A stretch of DNA of 64,000 nucleotides from Brugia malayi. Lineage: Eukaryota; Nematoda; Chromadorea; Rhabditida; Onchocercidae. The notes below the pieces were generated by a model. It did no database searches. It had not been told where the DNA came from and saw only the letters and a program-made list of their open reading frames with translations. Each line of letters opens with the position of its first letter. Position 1 is the stretch's first letter. The position numbers and the translations under genes were made by a program. The stretch covers positions 5,990,001 through 6,054,000 of the forward strand of contig NW_025062478.1 of assembly GCF_000002995.4 (NCBI RefSeq), written 5' to 3'. Of this stretch, positions 1 to 12,718 are shown piece after piece.

Positions 1-471
1 TTTGAAACGATTGGGTTGTATGCAATCACAAGGCGGTGAAGATGCAATTCGTTCGCACCCTTTTTTTTGGGATATTGATTGGGAAGCACTTGAGACACGA
101 CGAGTCAAACCACCTTTCAAGCCTAAAATTGTAAATAAACTTTTTTATATTGAAGCGATAAAGAGGAATGAGTCCCGAAGACAAATGCGTGCTGAAAACA
201 ACGCCATTTATGGGAGTTAATGACGCTTGCAACTTGCTTTTTCTATGCGATAATCACATTTTTATCTCATTTAAACACCAAAAACTTTTGTCTGTATTTT
301 CACTTGATTTAATTTTAGAAATCAAAACGTGATACAAGTAATTTCGATACTGATTTTACGAAGGAAGAGCCAATACTTACACCAACCGAACCGGCCGTTT
401 TCAGGACAATAAATCAAGAGGAATTCCATAACTTTTCATTTGTAAATCCTGATTTCACACTTAACTATTGA
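1..471 (+). CDS. pkc-1: Novel-type protein kinase C, C-terminal end (partial)
   Basis: Two terminal exons, 1-130 (enters from the left edge, frame from base 2) and 319-471 (stop TGA 469-471), joined in phase 0 across a GT...TTTTAG intron. Visible: the end of the kinase C-lobe (RLGC, then [13 protein letters not shown]), the PPFKPKI motif, [11 protein letters not shown], the turn motif LTPTEP and the hydrophobic motif FHNFSFV. This is the AGC-kinase C-tail of a PKC. INQEEF and DFTKEEP fit the epsilon/PKC-1 class better than the delta/TPA-1 class. Known for the family: a diacylglycerol-dependent, calcium-independent Ser/Thr kinase acting at membranes, in nematodes in neurosecretion. Start, C1/C2 domains and most of the kinase lie outside the window. 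PKC is near certain; the subclass is less so. Confidence 0.9.
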
Positions 472-2249
472 CATTTCATCTCTCTATCTTTTTTTTATTT
501 TAAATCTCATGATCTAGTAATATTCTTCTCAGAGTGTAGAAATGCTTTCTTTGATTTTAAAAGATTTGGGCAACCTTTTTCTTGTAAATTTAGTGTGTCT
601 CAGAAAAAAGTCAGAAAATTTGTTTCCATCAGGAAATAATGTCATTCTCACAAAAATTTTTGTATTTGTATGGGCTTAATGGTATAGACTTAATCAGTAT
701 GATTGCATAAAGATTTTATAAAAAATCAGAAATTCTTTAATACTTACATCTTTTGGAACCAAGACAGTATCAATGTGCTGAAGAGTTGGTTGTGGATTAT
801 TTGAAATAGGAAGTTCTTATTTAGATAAAACTGGGTTCAGATTTAAATCTGGATTCATCCTTCAATTCCTAATTCAGGTTTCTTTGGTTCAAAGCTTCAG
901 CGACCATTTTAGTACTTAATAATTAAGTCTAGCAATTTACGTTCAGGTTCTGCTGTTTAGATTTTTCTTTAACATTATTTCTATCTCTATGAAGCATTCC
1001 ACTTACCAAGTGATCTCATTTAAATTTTTTGATTTTAGTATCTCAATGTCATATGTGTTTTTATTTTCATAAGTAATTGATTGAATACTTATTTTTTTAT
1101 GAACCACGTAATTTCTTTCCCGGTTTTTTTTTTCGAAACAACAAATTAACCAGTTGCTGTATGCATACGCACTGTTTTGCATCTTTATTTCTTGCCATGT
1201 GGCCTAATTTACGTTGTGTAATTCTGAATTAGTTCTTTTCTTGTTTGAAAAATAATTATTGGGTTTTGGTTTTTCTTTAAAAAATTACATTTTTTCTTTA
1301 TTTCCTTAAAAAATCTGGTCTGGCAATAAGTTTTACAATCTGATTTTTTTGGGATTTAAAAATTTTCTCGAATAATTTGGAAATTCTTGAGCAATTATTT
1401 AAATAATAGAAATATATCAGTTTACCAACTGTTAAGAGCGAAAATCTATTTGATTTGATAGTCAGATCAGATATTTTTTCATCATATTGTCCGATATTAT
1501 TGTTTAAAATACACCTCATTTTGACTGTACAAGTATATGATGTATTATTTTAATCGATCCTTTGCTTTTTTAGAGCTTATCCACCGTCTGTGTTAATCTG
1601 TTTATTTCATGCACTGCAATCATTAACATAAAAATACTGGTAATCTTGAATTTTCACAAACAGGTTATTGACTCTTCTAAACATGCTTTCAAACAGTCTT
1701 TTTATCATTAAGTAAACAAATTTTCCTTGGATCCATTATATCCTTTTACTTTTGGCGCAATTTTTAATCTGTTATTATGCATATCAATTACCACTAAAGC
1801 CGCTGATATTTTGCGCCATTGTCTTTGCTGAAATATAAATAAGAAAAGTTTTAAAAGCGGAACCTTTTGTGTAATAATAAATCTAAAATTTAAATTAAGA
1901 GAATTGTATGAAGCTTGATATCTACTGTTCATAATAATTATCACATGATTTCAAGCTGACCAAGACTTATCAAGTCTCATTAATAATTTTTTTTTTAAAT
2001 GAATTATTCGGTCAACAGTATTGTGACATCTGGAATGTGAAATACATTCTACACCGAAACATTGAGAAACTTCCTTAGATGGTGCCAGCTGCAAGGTCCC
2101 TTCTTCCTACTAGCATATTATTTTTTTATCGAGACCAATCCTTGGTAACAGTGATACGAAATATTTTAAATGATTAAACTTTAATTATGAAACCTTAGAA
2201 TGCTTTTGCAATTTTTAGGATCTCACAACTATCAAGGAGAAAGGGATGT

Positions 2250-3235
2250 ATATATGATGTTTCCTATCCAGCACAACCGTGTCCTCAATATTGGGGATCT
2301 AACTTGCTCGAAAATGGTAACACTGATCACGGAGTCGTTCCAATAGATGTTTAGGAATGTTTGGTGGCTGATGTAAGCGTTCGAGAAATCGCTGATAATG
2401 ATGTTAGAATTATTATCTTAAAAAAAACCTTGATCCCTTCTATGTGGGTTAAAACCCATATAAAAGAGTAAGTGATATAATCGCTTTATAGACATTAATC
2501 TTAATACTTTGTTTCACTTGTTGATCTTTTTATCGATCTTTTCGTCAAGGATATAGTGCTTCTCAAACATGATAGTGATGTGGAGATAATGATGTCTACT
2601 TGTGGTGCGGGGTAATATAGAATTTCTATTTTCCTCAAACTGACTTTCAGTTCAAAAAGTTCTAAGGCTTCTGTAAATCAGAATGCTTCAAAGACGAAAG
2701 AAGGCGTGTTGTCTGCAAAAAACAAATATCGGATAAGGTGATTCGGGATTTTGAATGTCGGATGTAAATATCGTTTTCTTCAATAAGATCTTCCGTGACC
2801 CTGAAACACCATGTTGAAAGAGAGTAAATAGGATTGTTACGAGAACGCAATCTTTCAGACCAAAAAGTTCTAAAGCTTCTATAAATCAGAATGCTTCAAA
2901 GACGAATGAAGGTTAGGAAGGATTCAGAGAGTATATTTCTGTACTGACTGATTCACAGGTGATCATTTTAAGGGACTTAAAGATGAAGGGAACATCTTAA
3001 TCGTTGAATGACCTGCCATGTCTTTCCTGTTGGTAGGGTCAAATGTTTTAATGAAATCGATAAATGTCACGTAAAGTCCTTCATTCTGTTTTCTACAATT
3101 TTCTTGCAGTTTTCTGAGGACAAATATCATATCTGTGATACTTCTATTAGCTCTGAAACCACACTGACTTTTAGATGGATGTAATAGAGTACATCCATTT
3201 AAACAAAAAAATCAATTCAATCAACAACTTTTGAG
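2250..3235 (-). mobile_element. Decayed non-LTR retrotransposon, reverse transcriptase remnant
   Basis: On the minus strand, about 3185-3035 translates to a clear reverse-transcriptase segment: SQCGFRANRSITDMIFVLR followed by YVTFIDFIKTFD. These correspond to the region before motif A and to motif A itself, where functional elements read ...D-L-x-K-A-F-D. The frame breaks soon after (stops and shifts below 2980), and 2250-2900 carries only weak related pieces. The catalytic YADD region is not recognisable. So this is a dead LINE-type fragment with uncertain ends. Clade was not assigned. Confidence 0.75.
2645..2912. repeat. Direct duplication of about 60 bp inside the retroelement remnant
   Basis: Two copies of nearly the same 60-bp text at 2645-2704 and 2852-2912 share AAAAAGTTCTAA, AATCAGAATGCTTCAAAG and GACGAA, with a few substitutions. 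They lie about 207 bp apart, so 2645-2852 looks like one unit of a local duplication that happened during or after decay of the element. Confidence 0.75.
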
Positions 3236-3824
3236 AAATCAGTTCAGGAAGTAGATGAACAAGAAGGAACTAAAAGTGTTACAAAACGAGTATTCAAACA
3301 AAGGCATCCAATTCCCCCTCTGATTGTTTTCTCTTTTTCAATCGGGAATGCGGACAAAAAACCTAAAAAAGTGCAGTTAGTTGTAAATAGGATGTCAAAT
3401 TGAATAGTTTTAAGGAAGTAATTAGCCAACATTTGTGTACCTACGACATAAACAAGAACACACTACAAAAAACAAAAAAAGGAAAGAAAAAAATCCGTTT
3501 ATCTATATGCTGCGTTCACATCAGCATAGAATCCACCGCGGTCACACAATTAAATTTTTTCTGCCAAATTGATCCGCCACTTGTTCTGGTTGTTTCAAAA
3601 TTTTTGTCAGAACTTAATGTATTCTTTCATCTTGAAAGGCTATTTTTCTTATTCTTATGGTAGATGACTGAGAGAGATGTGCTTGGTGGGTAATTCACTT
3701 CTTTGACAACATTCCCTGATTTCTTGGTGTTTCCATCCAAGTAACCTTTGTTTTTCTTTGGGAAGAAACCTAGGCAATCTGTGGAGATCTGCAGGGAAAA
3801 AAACTTGTCGGAAAAAACCAAATT

Positions 3825-6060
3825 ACAATAATATGTCGAAATAAAACTATATTAACCCATAATACTAAAATTTATCTTAATTGAACTTTTTCTAAAGAAA
3901 TATAAAACTGTTTCAAATTGCATCTCACGTAAGCAATCATTATCCCAACACTCATCTTCCACCGTAGTTGAGTTTATCTACTGCTTATCTAGAAATTTTT
4001 TACTATTAACAAAGGGCACGCATGTGCATTCTTTAATATCTTAAAATTTACTCCTTTGTTGCAAACCAAATTTGTTTACAGTGTCCAAATATTGCAAAGG
4101 TTTTCTAATCTAATAGTCATTCTTATGGTATGAGAAAATGACAGTATTAAAATCCATTTCTTACTGTATAAAGAATGAAGATCATCTGATATCTCCTTTA
4201 CTCAATGTAATCATGCGCTTGTTGCAAGTCAATGCCCACTATATGAAGATTTAAACCCTTTTATACCAATAAGTTATGGTTCGGTTGCCCAACACATTCA
4301 TCTATATCAATTCCAACACAACTAAGACAGTTTTCCAATAAAGTCTTTCAATTTTCGACAAATACTATCTTTAATATGTTGCCAAATTATCTATCAGTTT
4401 AGTTTCAAGATTTATTTGGAAGTTGTAATTCACCTAAAACTGTTTCTTGCTATTTTTGAAGCTACAGTCAGGCAGTGGTCTATTTAATAATCTGATATAA
4501 TTCGGATATGACTAAGCATAATTAAGCATAACGTGTAATAATATGATTAAGCATAACTCGGATATGATAAACAATGTGGAAATTTCTCTAACGCATTAAA
4601 ATGTAGTGGATGAGATATGCTAATGCTTGGATCGAGAATGCATCTAAGTTGTCTTTAGGCTCCCGACTAGAAAACGCTGTTTGTGATGCACAATGCTCTG
4701 ATTTTCTTTTCAGATTTCAAAATTCTTGCCTATTTTGACGTTGAAGTTATTTAGAACTATGATTTTATCATGCACAGGAATTTGTTGGTAGGGCGAACAT
4801 CGATATGAAATTTGCCATTTTTTACAGGATCAGCTTGTAAAGTTCGAATATATGGTTTAAAAAGAACAATATGTTGTTGTTCTGTAATGGAAGATATAAG
4901 GAGTGTCAAAAAATTCGAGATAAATTTATAATATGTTGAAATAATTTTGTATTAAATTCATAAGATAGAAATTTACAAATTAAAAATTGAATATTCCGTA
5001 AATAAATATAAAATTTGCATTGCTTGCAAGATATCATAGAAGTTTTCATATTCACCACCCATTTAAGCAAATGACGTGATGTTGTAAATCAACCAGCACT
5101 ATATGAAGGGTTAACAACATGTGACAGTGAGAGTTATTTGCTCACGGTAATGATGCGCTTTGTTAAAAGCCATTGTGCGCTACGTAAGGAGTTGAAACCT
5201 TTGTCTAAGCTCAGTTTTTGGGTACTACAAGCTTTGATTCGGTTGGTCTTAACACTCACTCAGTTCATTTTCAACAAGCGTTGATGGAGAAAATAAAGAC
5301 AACTTGGCGATATGCTACGAAATTGCAGAAAACCAATAAAGCTATTGTCGATATTGTGGAATTACAACAATAATAAGAGTACACAATACTAAAGACGTTT
5401 CCAAATAAGATCATTCAATCGAAATGACTTGTTGTCAAATTTAACACTTAGAGGTGATTTTTTGACCGTGAAGTCAACGTCTGAGTGGAAACATTCGGCT
5501 TTGGGTTTACGTGACTAAAGAACCGGGTAGCCGGTACCATATTCTTTGAGAGGAAAACAAATTCTTTCGAAGACAGGCTTTTCATATAGAGCAACAATTG
5601 TCCCAATTATATTGGAAAATCCCAATTATAATATGCAGAAATAAAATTGTATTAAATCCATAGAAATGAAAGCTGCATTGCTAGAACATTCCTTGGACAA
5701 ATGTTCCAATGTAACTTAAGTTCATCTTGTTTCTCTAATATTCATCTTCCATATAGCTGAGCTTATTTCAATTATTTCTTAACAAAAATATGGTTCGATT
5801 TTGTCTCCAATTAGATTGTTTATATTCACTTCTTTTGTTATTTATCTTACTAACTATAAATTATATTCGAATTTGATAAGGTTATCAGCTCACTGGATCT
5901 GATTGTTGATGACTTAACAGCATTTTTCAGCTGACCTCCTGTATTGTAAATCATGAGTGCTGCTATGAGTTAAACGATTACTATATAAGCAATTATACCT
6001 GTTGTCAAGGTCAAGTTTTTTGAATAGTGACATTCATTGCTCTCTTACATCTACTTCCAT
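3825..6060. repeat. Three diverged copies of a roughly 0.4-0.5 kb dispersed repeat
   Basis: Related texts begin near 3825, 4920 and 5630. Each starts with an AATATG(T/C)(T/C)GAAATAA...TTGTATTAAATCCATA-like string. About 250-350 bp later each has a second conserved block: near 4200-4310, 5090-5260 and 5940-6050, with TGTAAATC, a TATATGAA/CTATGAG string, TAATCATGCGC or TAATGATGCGC, and TTCGGTTG. Similarity is partial and was judged by eye. The order is the same in all three, suggesting an old tandem or repeatedly inserted non-coding element. Confidence 0.5.
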
Positions 6061-6312
6061 AAGCTTTCTAATATTATTTAATAACTACGACCAACAGTAA
6101 TCTTTATCTCAATAAAATAAAGATTTATCAAATGTTTTCTTTGCAAAGCATTAACTATTCAGTTCTACAATTTACTCGAACCAGACCCTATTTTATGACA
6201 GCAGTATCGAACGAGAATGTCATCTCTAATGCCAATCTCTTTTTTAGTGAATCGCAGCGTGCACAGAACTGGTCTAACAAACTTTTTTATCAGGTCTGAT
6301 AAATCTAACAGA

Positions 6313-6433
6313 TTTAAAGCCAGATAGTTGGATGATGGCAGCAAAATCCTAATGTCACAATTTTGTTTGGAGTATCCTTCTCTTAGACGGACAGCTTTGC
6401 AAGGCGAACGAGCTTCACCTATCTGGCTTTAAA
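6313..6433. mobile_element. Small element bounded by perfect 15-bp inverted repeats
   Basis: TTTAAAGCCAGATAG at 6313-6327 is exactly reverse-complementary to CTATCTGGCTTTAAA at 6419-6433. The enclosed 91 bp has no open frame. The size and structure fit a solo MITE-like insertion or the stem of a larger folded repeat. I could not identify a target-site duplication with confidence. Confidence 0.5.
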
Positions 6434-8181
6434 CCGAGTTAAATCATCCCTCTCCTAAGATGGTTGCTTTAAAGCTAATGACCCACTGGTCGTGAACACA
6501 CTTTGTTTGACCCTTCAATTGAGACCTGTACGACTTGGGAGATTCTACCACATATGCCATCGCCAGCTACAATATTACAAAAGCACTCAGCCACAAGGGA
6601 ATCCACAGGGAAATGAAATTGAACCTTAAAATTACTACTATATATTTCAGTTAAAGTAATTTTGCCTTATTCAAAATGAACAATCATTAGTATAAGCATA
6701 ATGACTGTTTATAAACATTTCGTAGCAGTTGCTTGTTTTCTTTTACAAATGAATTTGTTAGAAGAAATTTAAAACATACTTTTGTGCTCCTCAGTCCTGG
6801 ATTTAACACATTTCCTCGTATATGAAAATAGAATTATTTCTCATATGTGAAGATGCAAATCCTATCATTGTCATCCAACGAGACACAATGCATTTTAGCA
6901 ATCCACCCGTAAACCGTTGGTCTGGAAATGGTTTGCTACAACATATTTGCACATCGCTACCTAAATTACATTTCAGTCACTGCGCAACTTAGCATCCCGC
7001 CAATGGTTGATATGCGAATTAATCAGGTGGAACAACCGGGAGCTTGTGAACTAGTGGATTCTTTTGAAGTATTTCGCATTCAGGTGAATGTTGATGTTTG
7101 GGGACAATCCGTTGTTTGGATTTATAATCTTTTTCGACATTGTCCATCTGTACCCACTTTCTGGGCATGACAGAATATCAAATTCAATCTGTGGTACAGT
7201 AACACTTTATCGAGCAATGAGAAAAACCAAATTCCCTCACATTGACAACAGCAAATTATTATAATAATAATTAATTAGAAATAAACTAAATAAACTGCAG
7301 TGCACTTGGAAGTAAATGGAGTGGGATATTTTCACCATTTATTCGTTTATTTGGTCAAAGCAAAAGAAATTTTTCAGCAGGCATTGTATTCTTTTGAGTG
7401 TCTTCTCATGTACACGAGGGGCGGTAATGGCATTTCAGGAACAGTAAGAATAGGAGAATAACTCTCGAGACTTATCAAGCGCGGTGGCTTTTTAAGAGGA
7501 GGTGTAACTTGCACTGGACTAATCTTATCTACTAACAGTGCTATTGTCAGTGCTGCTATTATTTTAATCACTCTTTTGGAAACTAATTTTATCACAATTG
7601 GTTTGCATTTTTTTTTTTCCTTTGGACAATACGAGATGTTGATATAGAAGATATCCTTTGCAAATACAGAGGACGTCAGCAAAGGGCAGCAATCATTTTT
7701 GATGTACAAATTAATAATAAAAGACTTTTTGATAAAAATGAAATTAGCTAAAATTTACATCGGACAATAATAAAATGAAAATACTATCCTTTACAACAGC
7801 AATGATTTAATTCATTTTTTTATTAAAAAAATTGAAAATATCTCAATAATTATAACTCTAGCTTTCTATTACCTGGTTATTTTGAATTTTCGTCGTGATT
7901 AAATGAAAAATATTTTGTTAACTCAAGCACAAAAATAGGCGATAACGGGTGATATGGAACTCTGAGGTTATGAGCTTGTTTGGGATTTCCATCTCTTAGA
8001 TGAATGGCTTTGCAAGCCAGTACTATATATGCTTGTTTGAAGTTAGAGTTTCCCTTATCTTTAAGGTAGCTTTCCAGAGGCTATTGAGATCATCCTGATC
8101 ATGGACAAATGTTGTCTGACCTTTCAGTTGAAGTGTAACTGGCATACTACTGACAGCATGCACCATTTCCAACATAGGATG
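6361..8181. repeat. Pair of diverged 0.2-kb repeat copies (6361-6575 and 7971-8181)
   Basis: The two blocks align in the same orientation. Both have TTTGTTTGG followed by TCTCTTAGA, a shared AGCTTTGCAAGGC/GGCTTTGCAAGCC string, then GTTTGACCCTTCAATTGA versus GTCTGACCTTTCAGTTGA, and a CCAT-rich end. Identity looks like 65-75 percent by eye. The first copy overlaps the right arm of the inverted-repeat element at 6419-6433. Probably copies of one family of interspersed repeat. Confidence 0.55.
7374..7709 (-). other. Unassigned open frame with a hydrophobic segment
   Basis: A 111-codon frame with an internal hydrophobic run (IIAALTIALLVD) followed by a proline-rich tail (TPPLKKPP, VPEMPLPPLVY). 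It is longer than its AT-rich surroundings would predict, but no splice-linked neighbour exon, start context or family was found. It may be an exon fragment or chance. Low confidence. Confidence 0.2.
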
Positions 8182-8649
8182 TTCTCAATAGTTGGCATTT
8201 GAATTTATTTGTTTGTATGTATATATGGAGACATATCGTACTCAGCGGTAAGATCACTTAAAAGTGAAGTTATGTAGACGAATGTTGATCTCATTTAGTA
8301 AACTTGGTAATGAATATTCAAAATTTCGAGAGATTTTTGGCCCAACACAACACTTTACTTTTTCCTTTTCGATATTTCAGAAGCAATGTGACAGAATAAC
8401 TAACACTGATAAGTAGTGCCACGATTGTTGTTGGATAAAAAATGTATGAAAAATGTATGATTGAATGGTTTTGTGAATGAATAAGTATTTATTGGAAAAA
8501 TTACAAATATTAAACGAAAGAAATAAATCCCAATTCAAAATGTTAACGAGAGATAAAATAAATTCAACATGGTGAGTTTTTGGCAAGTCTTTAATCATTA
8601 ATTTTAAATTAAAAGTGATTTTAAAAAATGGTAAACAAATGACTCCTTC

Positions 8650-10390
8650 CTATATTGGTACTTGTTCATATATCAAAGGGTTATTTTCATCATATCGCGT
8701 TATTTTAATTGGTTCTTCTATAGATATCTGAAAAGAGAAAAGATAATTCCATGTTTCTCAACATTTTCATGAACAGTTCATTGATTGAAATTTCAAGCAT
8801 AACTTCAAGAAAAACTGAAATTTAAGGTTGAAAATTTAAGAATGTAACATCACTGTTTTAGCAAATTAACCGGAAGTCTGGAATTTTTATTCCATCCTTT
8901 ATTTTTTCTCTTTCGAGCTTCTTGAAAATACAGTTCTCAACAATGATAAAAGCACTTTTAGAATCCTACCTGACCTAATTTCCGACTTCTTTTAGAGATT
9001 ATCTCTTCGTTGCTTATTTCGTCGTTTAAATTAACCATTGATCTAACTGTATTGCTGAAGATTACCTCAGCAGTAAAAAAAATTTTATCGCGCGATTTTA
9101 AATAATCCAAAGGTGCGTAAGGATCCATTACAATTCTAAATTTCAAGACGTTTTAATTAAAAGGAAAGCAAATAAGAAATAGATAAAAAAACTTTTTGTT
9201 TACTGCAGTAATCTTCATTTTATGTAATAGTTGACCTAATTTTAGGCATCTTAACAAGTTTACGCAACCCTGCTTGAACTTCAAGTAATACTTCCGAATC
9301 CATGGGTAGTTCATCATCCGTTACTTCTCCACTATGCTCACTATCCTGAAAAGTAGATGTATCATATCATAATATTTCATAATCAAAAATTCAATTTATA
9401 ACAAACCTTTTGTACTTTACTAAATTTACTCCAAAATGGTAGACCATCCTCGTCGAACAGCTTTCCTTCATTGTCTTTATTAATCACTCTTGAAACTGGT
9501 TTCTAAATTCGAGAACTTAGATTTTATATTTGATCACCAAGACTAGTCGAGAGGTTTTTTTGGAGCAGTCAGAATAAAATGATATGATTTTAGCTTTGAG
9601 CTAAATTTAGACTCATGATTACTTAGATTCTTGATACGTTTGATTCAACGTTTGATGCATTTTGATTTTTTTTTGTTTATACAACCTCGTTTCCTATTTA
9701 CATTTCATCTCTAAAATATTTTGGTGGTATTATAACTGAACCTTGAGTGAATTAATTTTAACACCTTCCTCCTTCATTTCTGTCTCGTACCTAAAAATTT
9801 GTTTTTCAATATGTGATTTCAAAACAAAAAAATCCTTGTTCTAATTAAAAACTTTTACAATAAATGCAATCTTTTTGTTCGATGAACAAAAAATTTAAGA
9901 CAAATGTATTGCAGGACAAGTTTTGCCATTGGTCAACGGCTTTCATTAGCAACTTTTGATATTTAAATAAATTATAATTAAATTTTACGTATTTTTTTAA
10001 CGTTAGCTGCAAATAACAATTATCACATATTGGCCGTTTAAAAATACCTTTCAACTCGATGTCTGAATGGGAATTTTTCATCTGCACTCCGCAAAGGTAT
10101 TTCTGGTAGTTCCTGAAAAATGTAAAAAACGAAGCAAGTTTATCCTTTCTGATTATCTTTTTAAATGTACTAGTCAAAAACATTTTTAATTAACCTCGTC
10201 TGATGTCCCGTCTATTTTGATGTTTCGGATTACATAATCATGGTTTAGATTTCTTCCTTAGGTGATATTAATGTTGATAATTTATATTTTAATGATAGAA
10301 TTTAAATACCTTTTTGAAAGTACTTTCTTTCCGCAGTTCATTTCTTTTTTTAATTTTTTCAACAAATTTTTGTATTGAGACATCACTCAT
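8650..10390 (-). CDS. Unrecognised 230-aa acidic/basic protein, eight exons
   Basis: Eight exons join in consistent phase: 10390-10324, 10256-10195, 10112-10048, 9790-9742, 9502-9407, 9345-9236, 9135-8970, 8727-8650 (stop TAG 8650-8652). Total 693 nt, 231 codons. The N-terminus MSDVSIQKFVEKIKKRNE is basic. The middle contains EELPEIPLRSADEKFPFRHR, DEDGLPFWSKFSK and an acidic VTDDELPMDSEVLLE stretch. The end has DPYAPLDYLKSRDKIFF and ITRYDENNPLIYEQ. No signal peptide, membrane helix or known motif was seen. Composition suggests a nuclear or scaffold protein, but that is a guess. The first donor (GTACTT) was chosen because it alone keeps phase; the obvious alternative (GTATTT, after 10310) would shift the frame. 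I do not recognise the family. Confidence 0.75.
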
Positions 10391-10974
10391 AGGACGGCTA
10401 AAGAATGCTTTGATCCTTTTTCGAACACCTCAAGGTAATATTTTAGGAACGAAGTATTTAAAATGCTAAAACAGAGATCAAGATTTAAAGGTAAATTTCG
10501 TGTTCCTAACTGCATAACCAACTTAACTTTTACCGGAATAAAGCTTCAAAATAAGAGTGCAATACATAAGAGTACAATACTTCTAATGCTTTGTCGACTT
10601 GATGAAGAAGGTGACGATCCGGGAAATTTAGCCCATCTTTGTAATGTTTTACTGGTACTTCTGGAAATGATAATGATACTTGCATTATTAGGTAAATGGT
10701 AATACAAGTGGAAAAGATAAAAAGATAACTTTAACCTAATCTTTTCTAATTGTTGTAGGATAAATGAAATCACCAAATTTTTGTTGTTTGAAATGAAGTC
10801 AAGTGCTTTTCGATAATCATAAATCAATTACTTCATATAAGATATGGAAATATGAAATACTACGGGGTCAGTAAAGTTTTATTATCATTCCTAATAAGAA
10901 AAAGCAGAATATGCTGTACCACTGAAATTTTGATTCTGAAGTAACATGAAATACAAAGAATAAATTAAATTAAT

Positions 10975-12210
10975 CTACCGGGCTGCACTTTCTTTCTGCT
11001 TCTTTCGATATTTTTGCCGCGCAGCATCTGGCATCTTATGAATCACTGAGTTGCTGAGAGAAGAAAGAGATTCTGATGGCGCTCTTGTTGATTTGTATGA
11101 TTCAGTCTCCTTATGATTCTTTCGCACTCCAACATCCCTACCTTTTCTTACAATACCTTTTTTATTCGATTTACACTCTTCTTACTTATTTTGAAAAATA
11201 TATGTGATGCTAAACAGTTTCTCTAAAAGTATTAGAAAATATTGTAAAAATGATCTGAACAAAAAAATCAATACATCTCACATTTAGCACCATATTTTAT
11301 TTATAATCAATGTAAATTTACTATATTGCAAGTATACCTTATTACCTTTCTTCTTTATTAAATAAGTAATTAACTATTTCATGAATAATAGACTATTTTT
11401 TCATTTCTTGGGAATATTAATTATATAATGTTTACTACATTTTCATCAATACTTGGTCTATAATCATGGCTTGATTGCCGTATAAGTAAGTAAAGAAAAA
11501 ATATTGAAAAATTATAGAACCTTGGCTGCTCTGATGATTTTGAGATTGTCCTTGAAATTTTGTTTGACTGTCGCTTGATTCTTTCTAGAAAAAGTAAAAA
11601 TTTGACTTGTACAATTAAAATGATAAAGGAACAATGGAATGCTAAAACAAGTTATAGAAAAGTGCTAAAATATTTTTCACACTAATTCACATGTTATGAA
11701 GTATTATCATATTATCACACTTTTTTTAATTACTGTTTTTTGCTTTTTTTGCCGAATATTTTTTGTTTTTTTCCACTTCACGTTTCGTACATAAACATAA
11801 TCAATAAAAACTTTCGATTTTTATGCTTACTTGTTGATGGTTGGTTTCTGTTATGCTTCCACGAACTAATAGGTCTTTGAAAGATACGTTTTCGTAATCT
11901 TGATAAGAGTGATTTTTTCTGTTGCTCTGAAAATCAGCTAATTGTTATCTTAAAATTTATTGAAAATCATCACTTTATTTAAAAAGGTTTTTATTTAAAA
12001 TTGGTCGCTGAACAATTTTTCATACATCAAAGCCTTGAAAACGCATGAAAATTTTTTGCTAAAAAAACAAAATAGGTCCTAAAACCTGTGCGAAGTACGA
12101 CGTCAAAAAATTTCATAGTGTTTTAATGACAAAAATTTCCTAAAGTACCTGAAGTTCCGTCAGAATGTTTTTTTTGCTTAGTATGTTTACTTCCAATTGG
12201 TCCCATACTA
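10975..12210 (-). CDS. Unrecognised Ser/Gln/Lys-rich protein, C-terminal four exons (5' end unresolved)
   Basis: Four exons in phase: 12210-12149, 11926-11831, 11584-11521, 11177-10975 (stop TAG 10975-10977), giving 140 codons after an incoming one-base codon remnant. The first begins VWDQLEVNILSKKNILTELQ, the second has YQDYENVSFKDLLVRGSIT, the third is glutamine/serine-rich, and the last is basic and ends in MPDAARQKYRKKQKES. No start codon in phase was found between 12211 and 12500, so at least one 5' exon is missing from this model. No domain recognised. Likely soluble and disordered. Exon choice rests on matching phases and good acceptors (TTTTCAG, TTTCTAG); the last acceptor (AAGAAG) is poor. 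Confidence 0.6.
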
Positions 12211-12718
12211 CTGCAATAATAATACTCAATAAATTAAATCCATTTGTATTTTTCAGTTCATTTTAGAAAAAGTCTTATGCCGATGAGGAAAAGCATAGTT
12301 AACTGACCATAAAAAGGCTTAAGAATGAACGAAATAAAATCAAAATGAAAAACTTTGTATACCTATACTTTCATGAATTTTGCATAAATTTACATAAATT
12401 CTAATATTTTAATTGAAATGTTTTGTTAAACAAACTTATGTGGGGCTTTGGGTTCAGACATCTATAAATGTCATAACTGATCAACAAAGAAATAGAGATC
12501 ATATAATTGGACTTACAAAATTAATATTTTTTAAGCTCTTATCATCACTTGCCGAATATTTTTTTTTACACCTACCTGTCAAAACTTTTCCAACTTTGTT
12601 TAGGAAGAAAAATTTTATTTAACTATGAAAAACCATTCTATTTACTATTCCATTTACTTACTTATTTATGCATTCCTGATCATTACCTTTATTTTTTCCT
12701 CATTTGTTGCTATTTTCA

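Larger units (their letters stand above)
472..8649. other. Gene-poor, repeat-bearing stretch
   Basis: About 8 kb between the PKC stop and the stop of the next gene. It contains a decayed reverse transcriptase, short duplications, diverged repeat copies and an inverted-repeat element, listed separately. Two weak open frames (6928-7170 + and 7374-7709 -) could not be tied to any family. Otherwise AT-rich sequence in which I see nothing coding. Confidence 0.6.
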
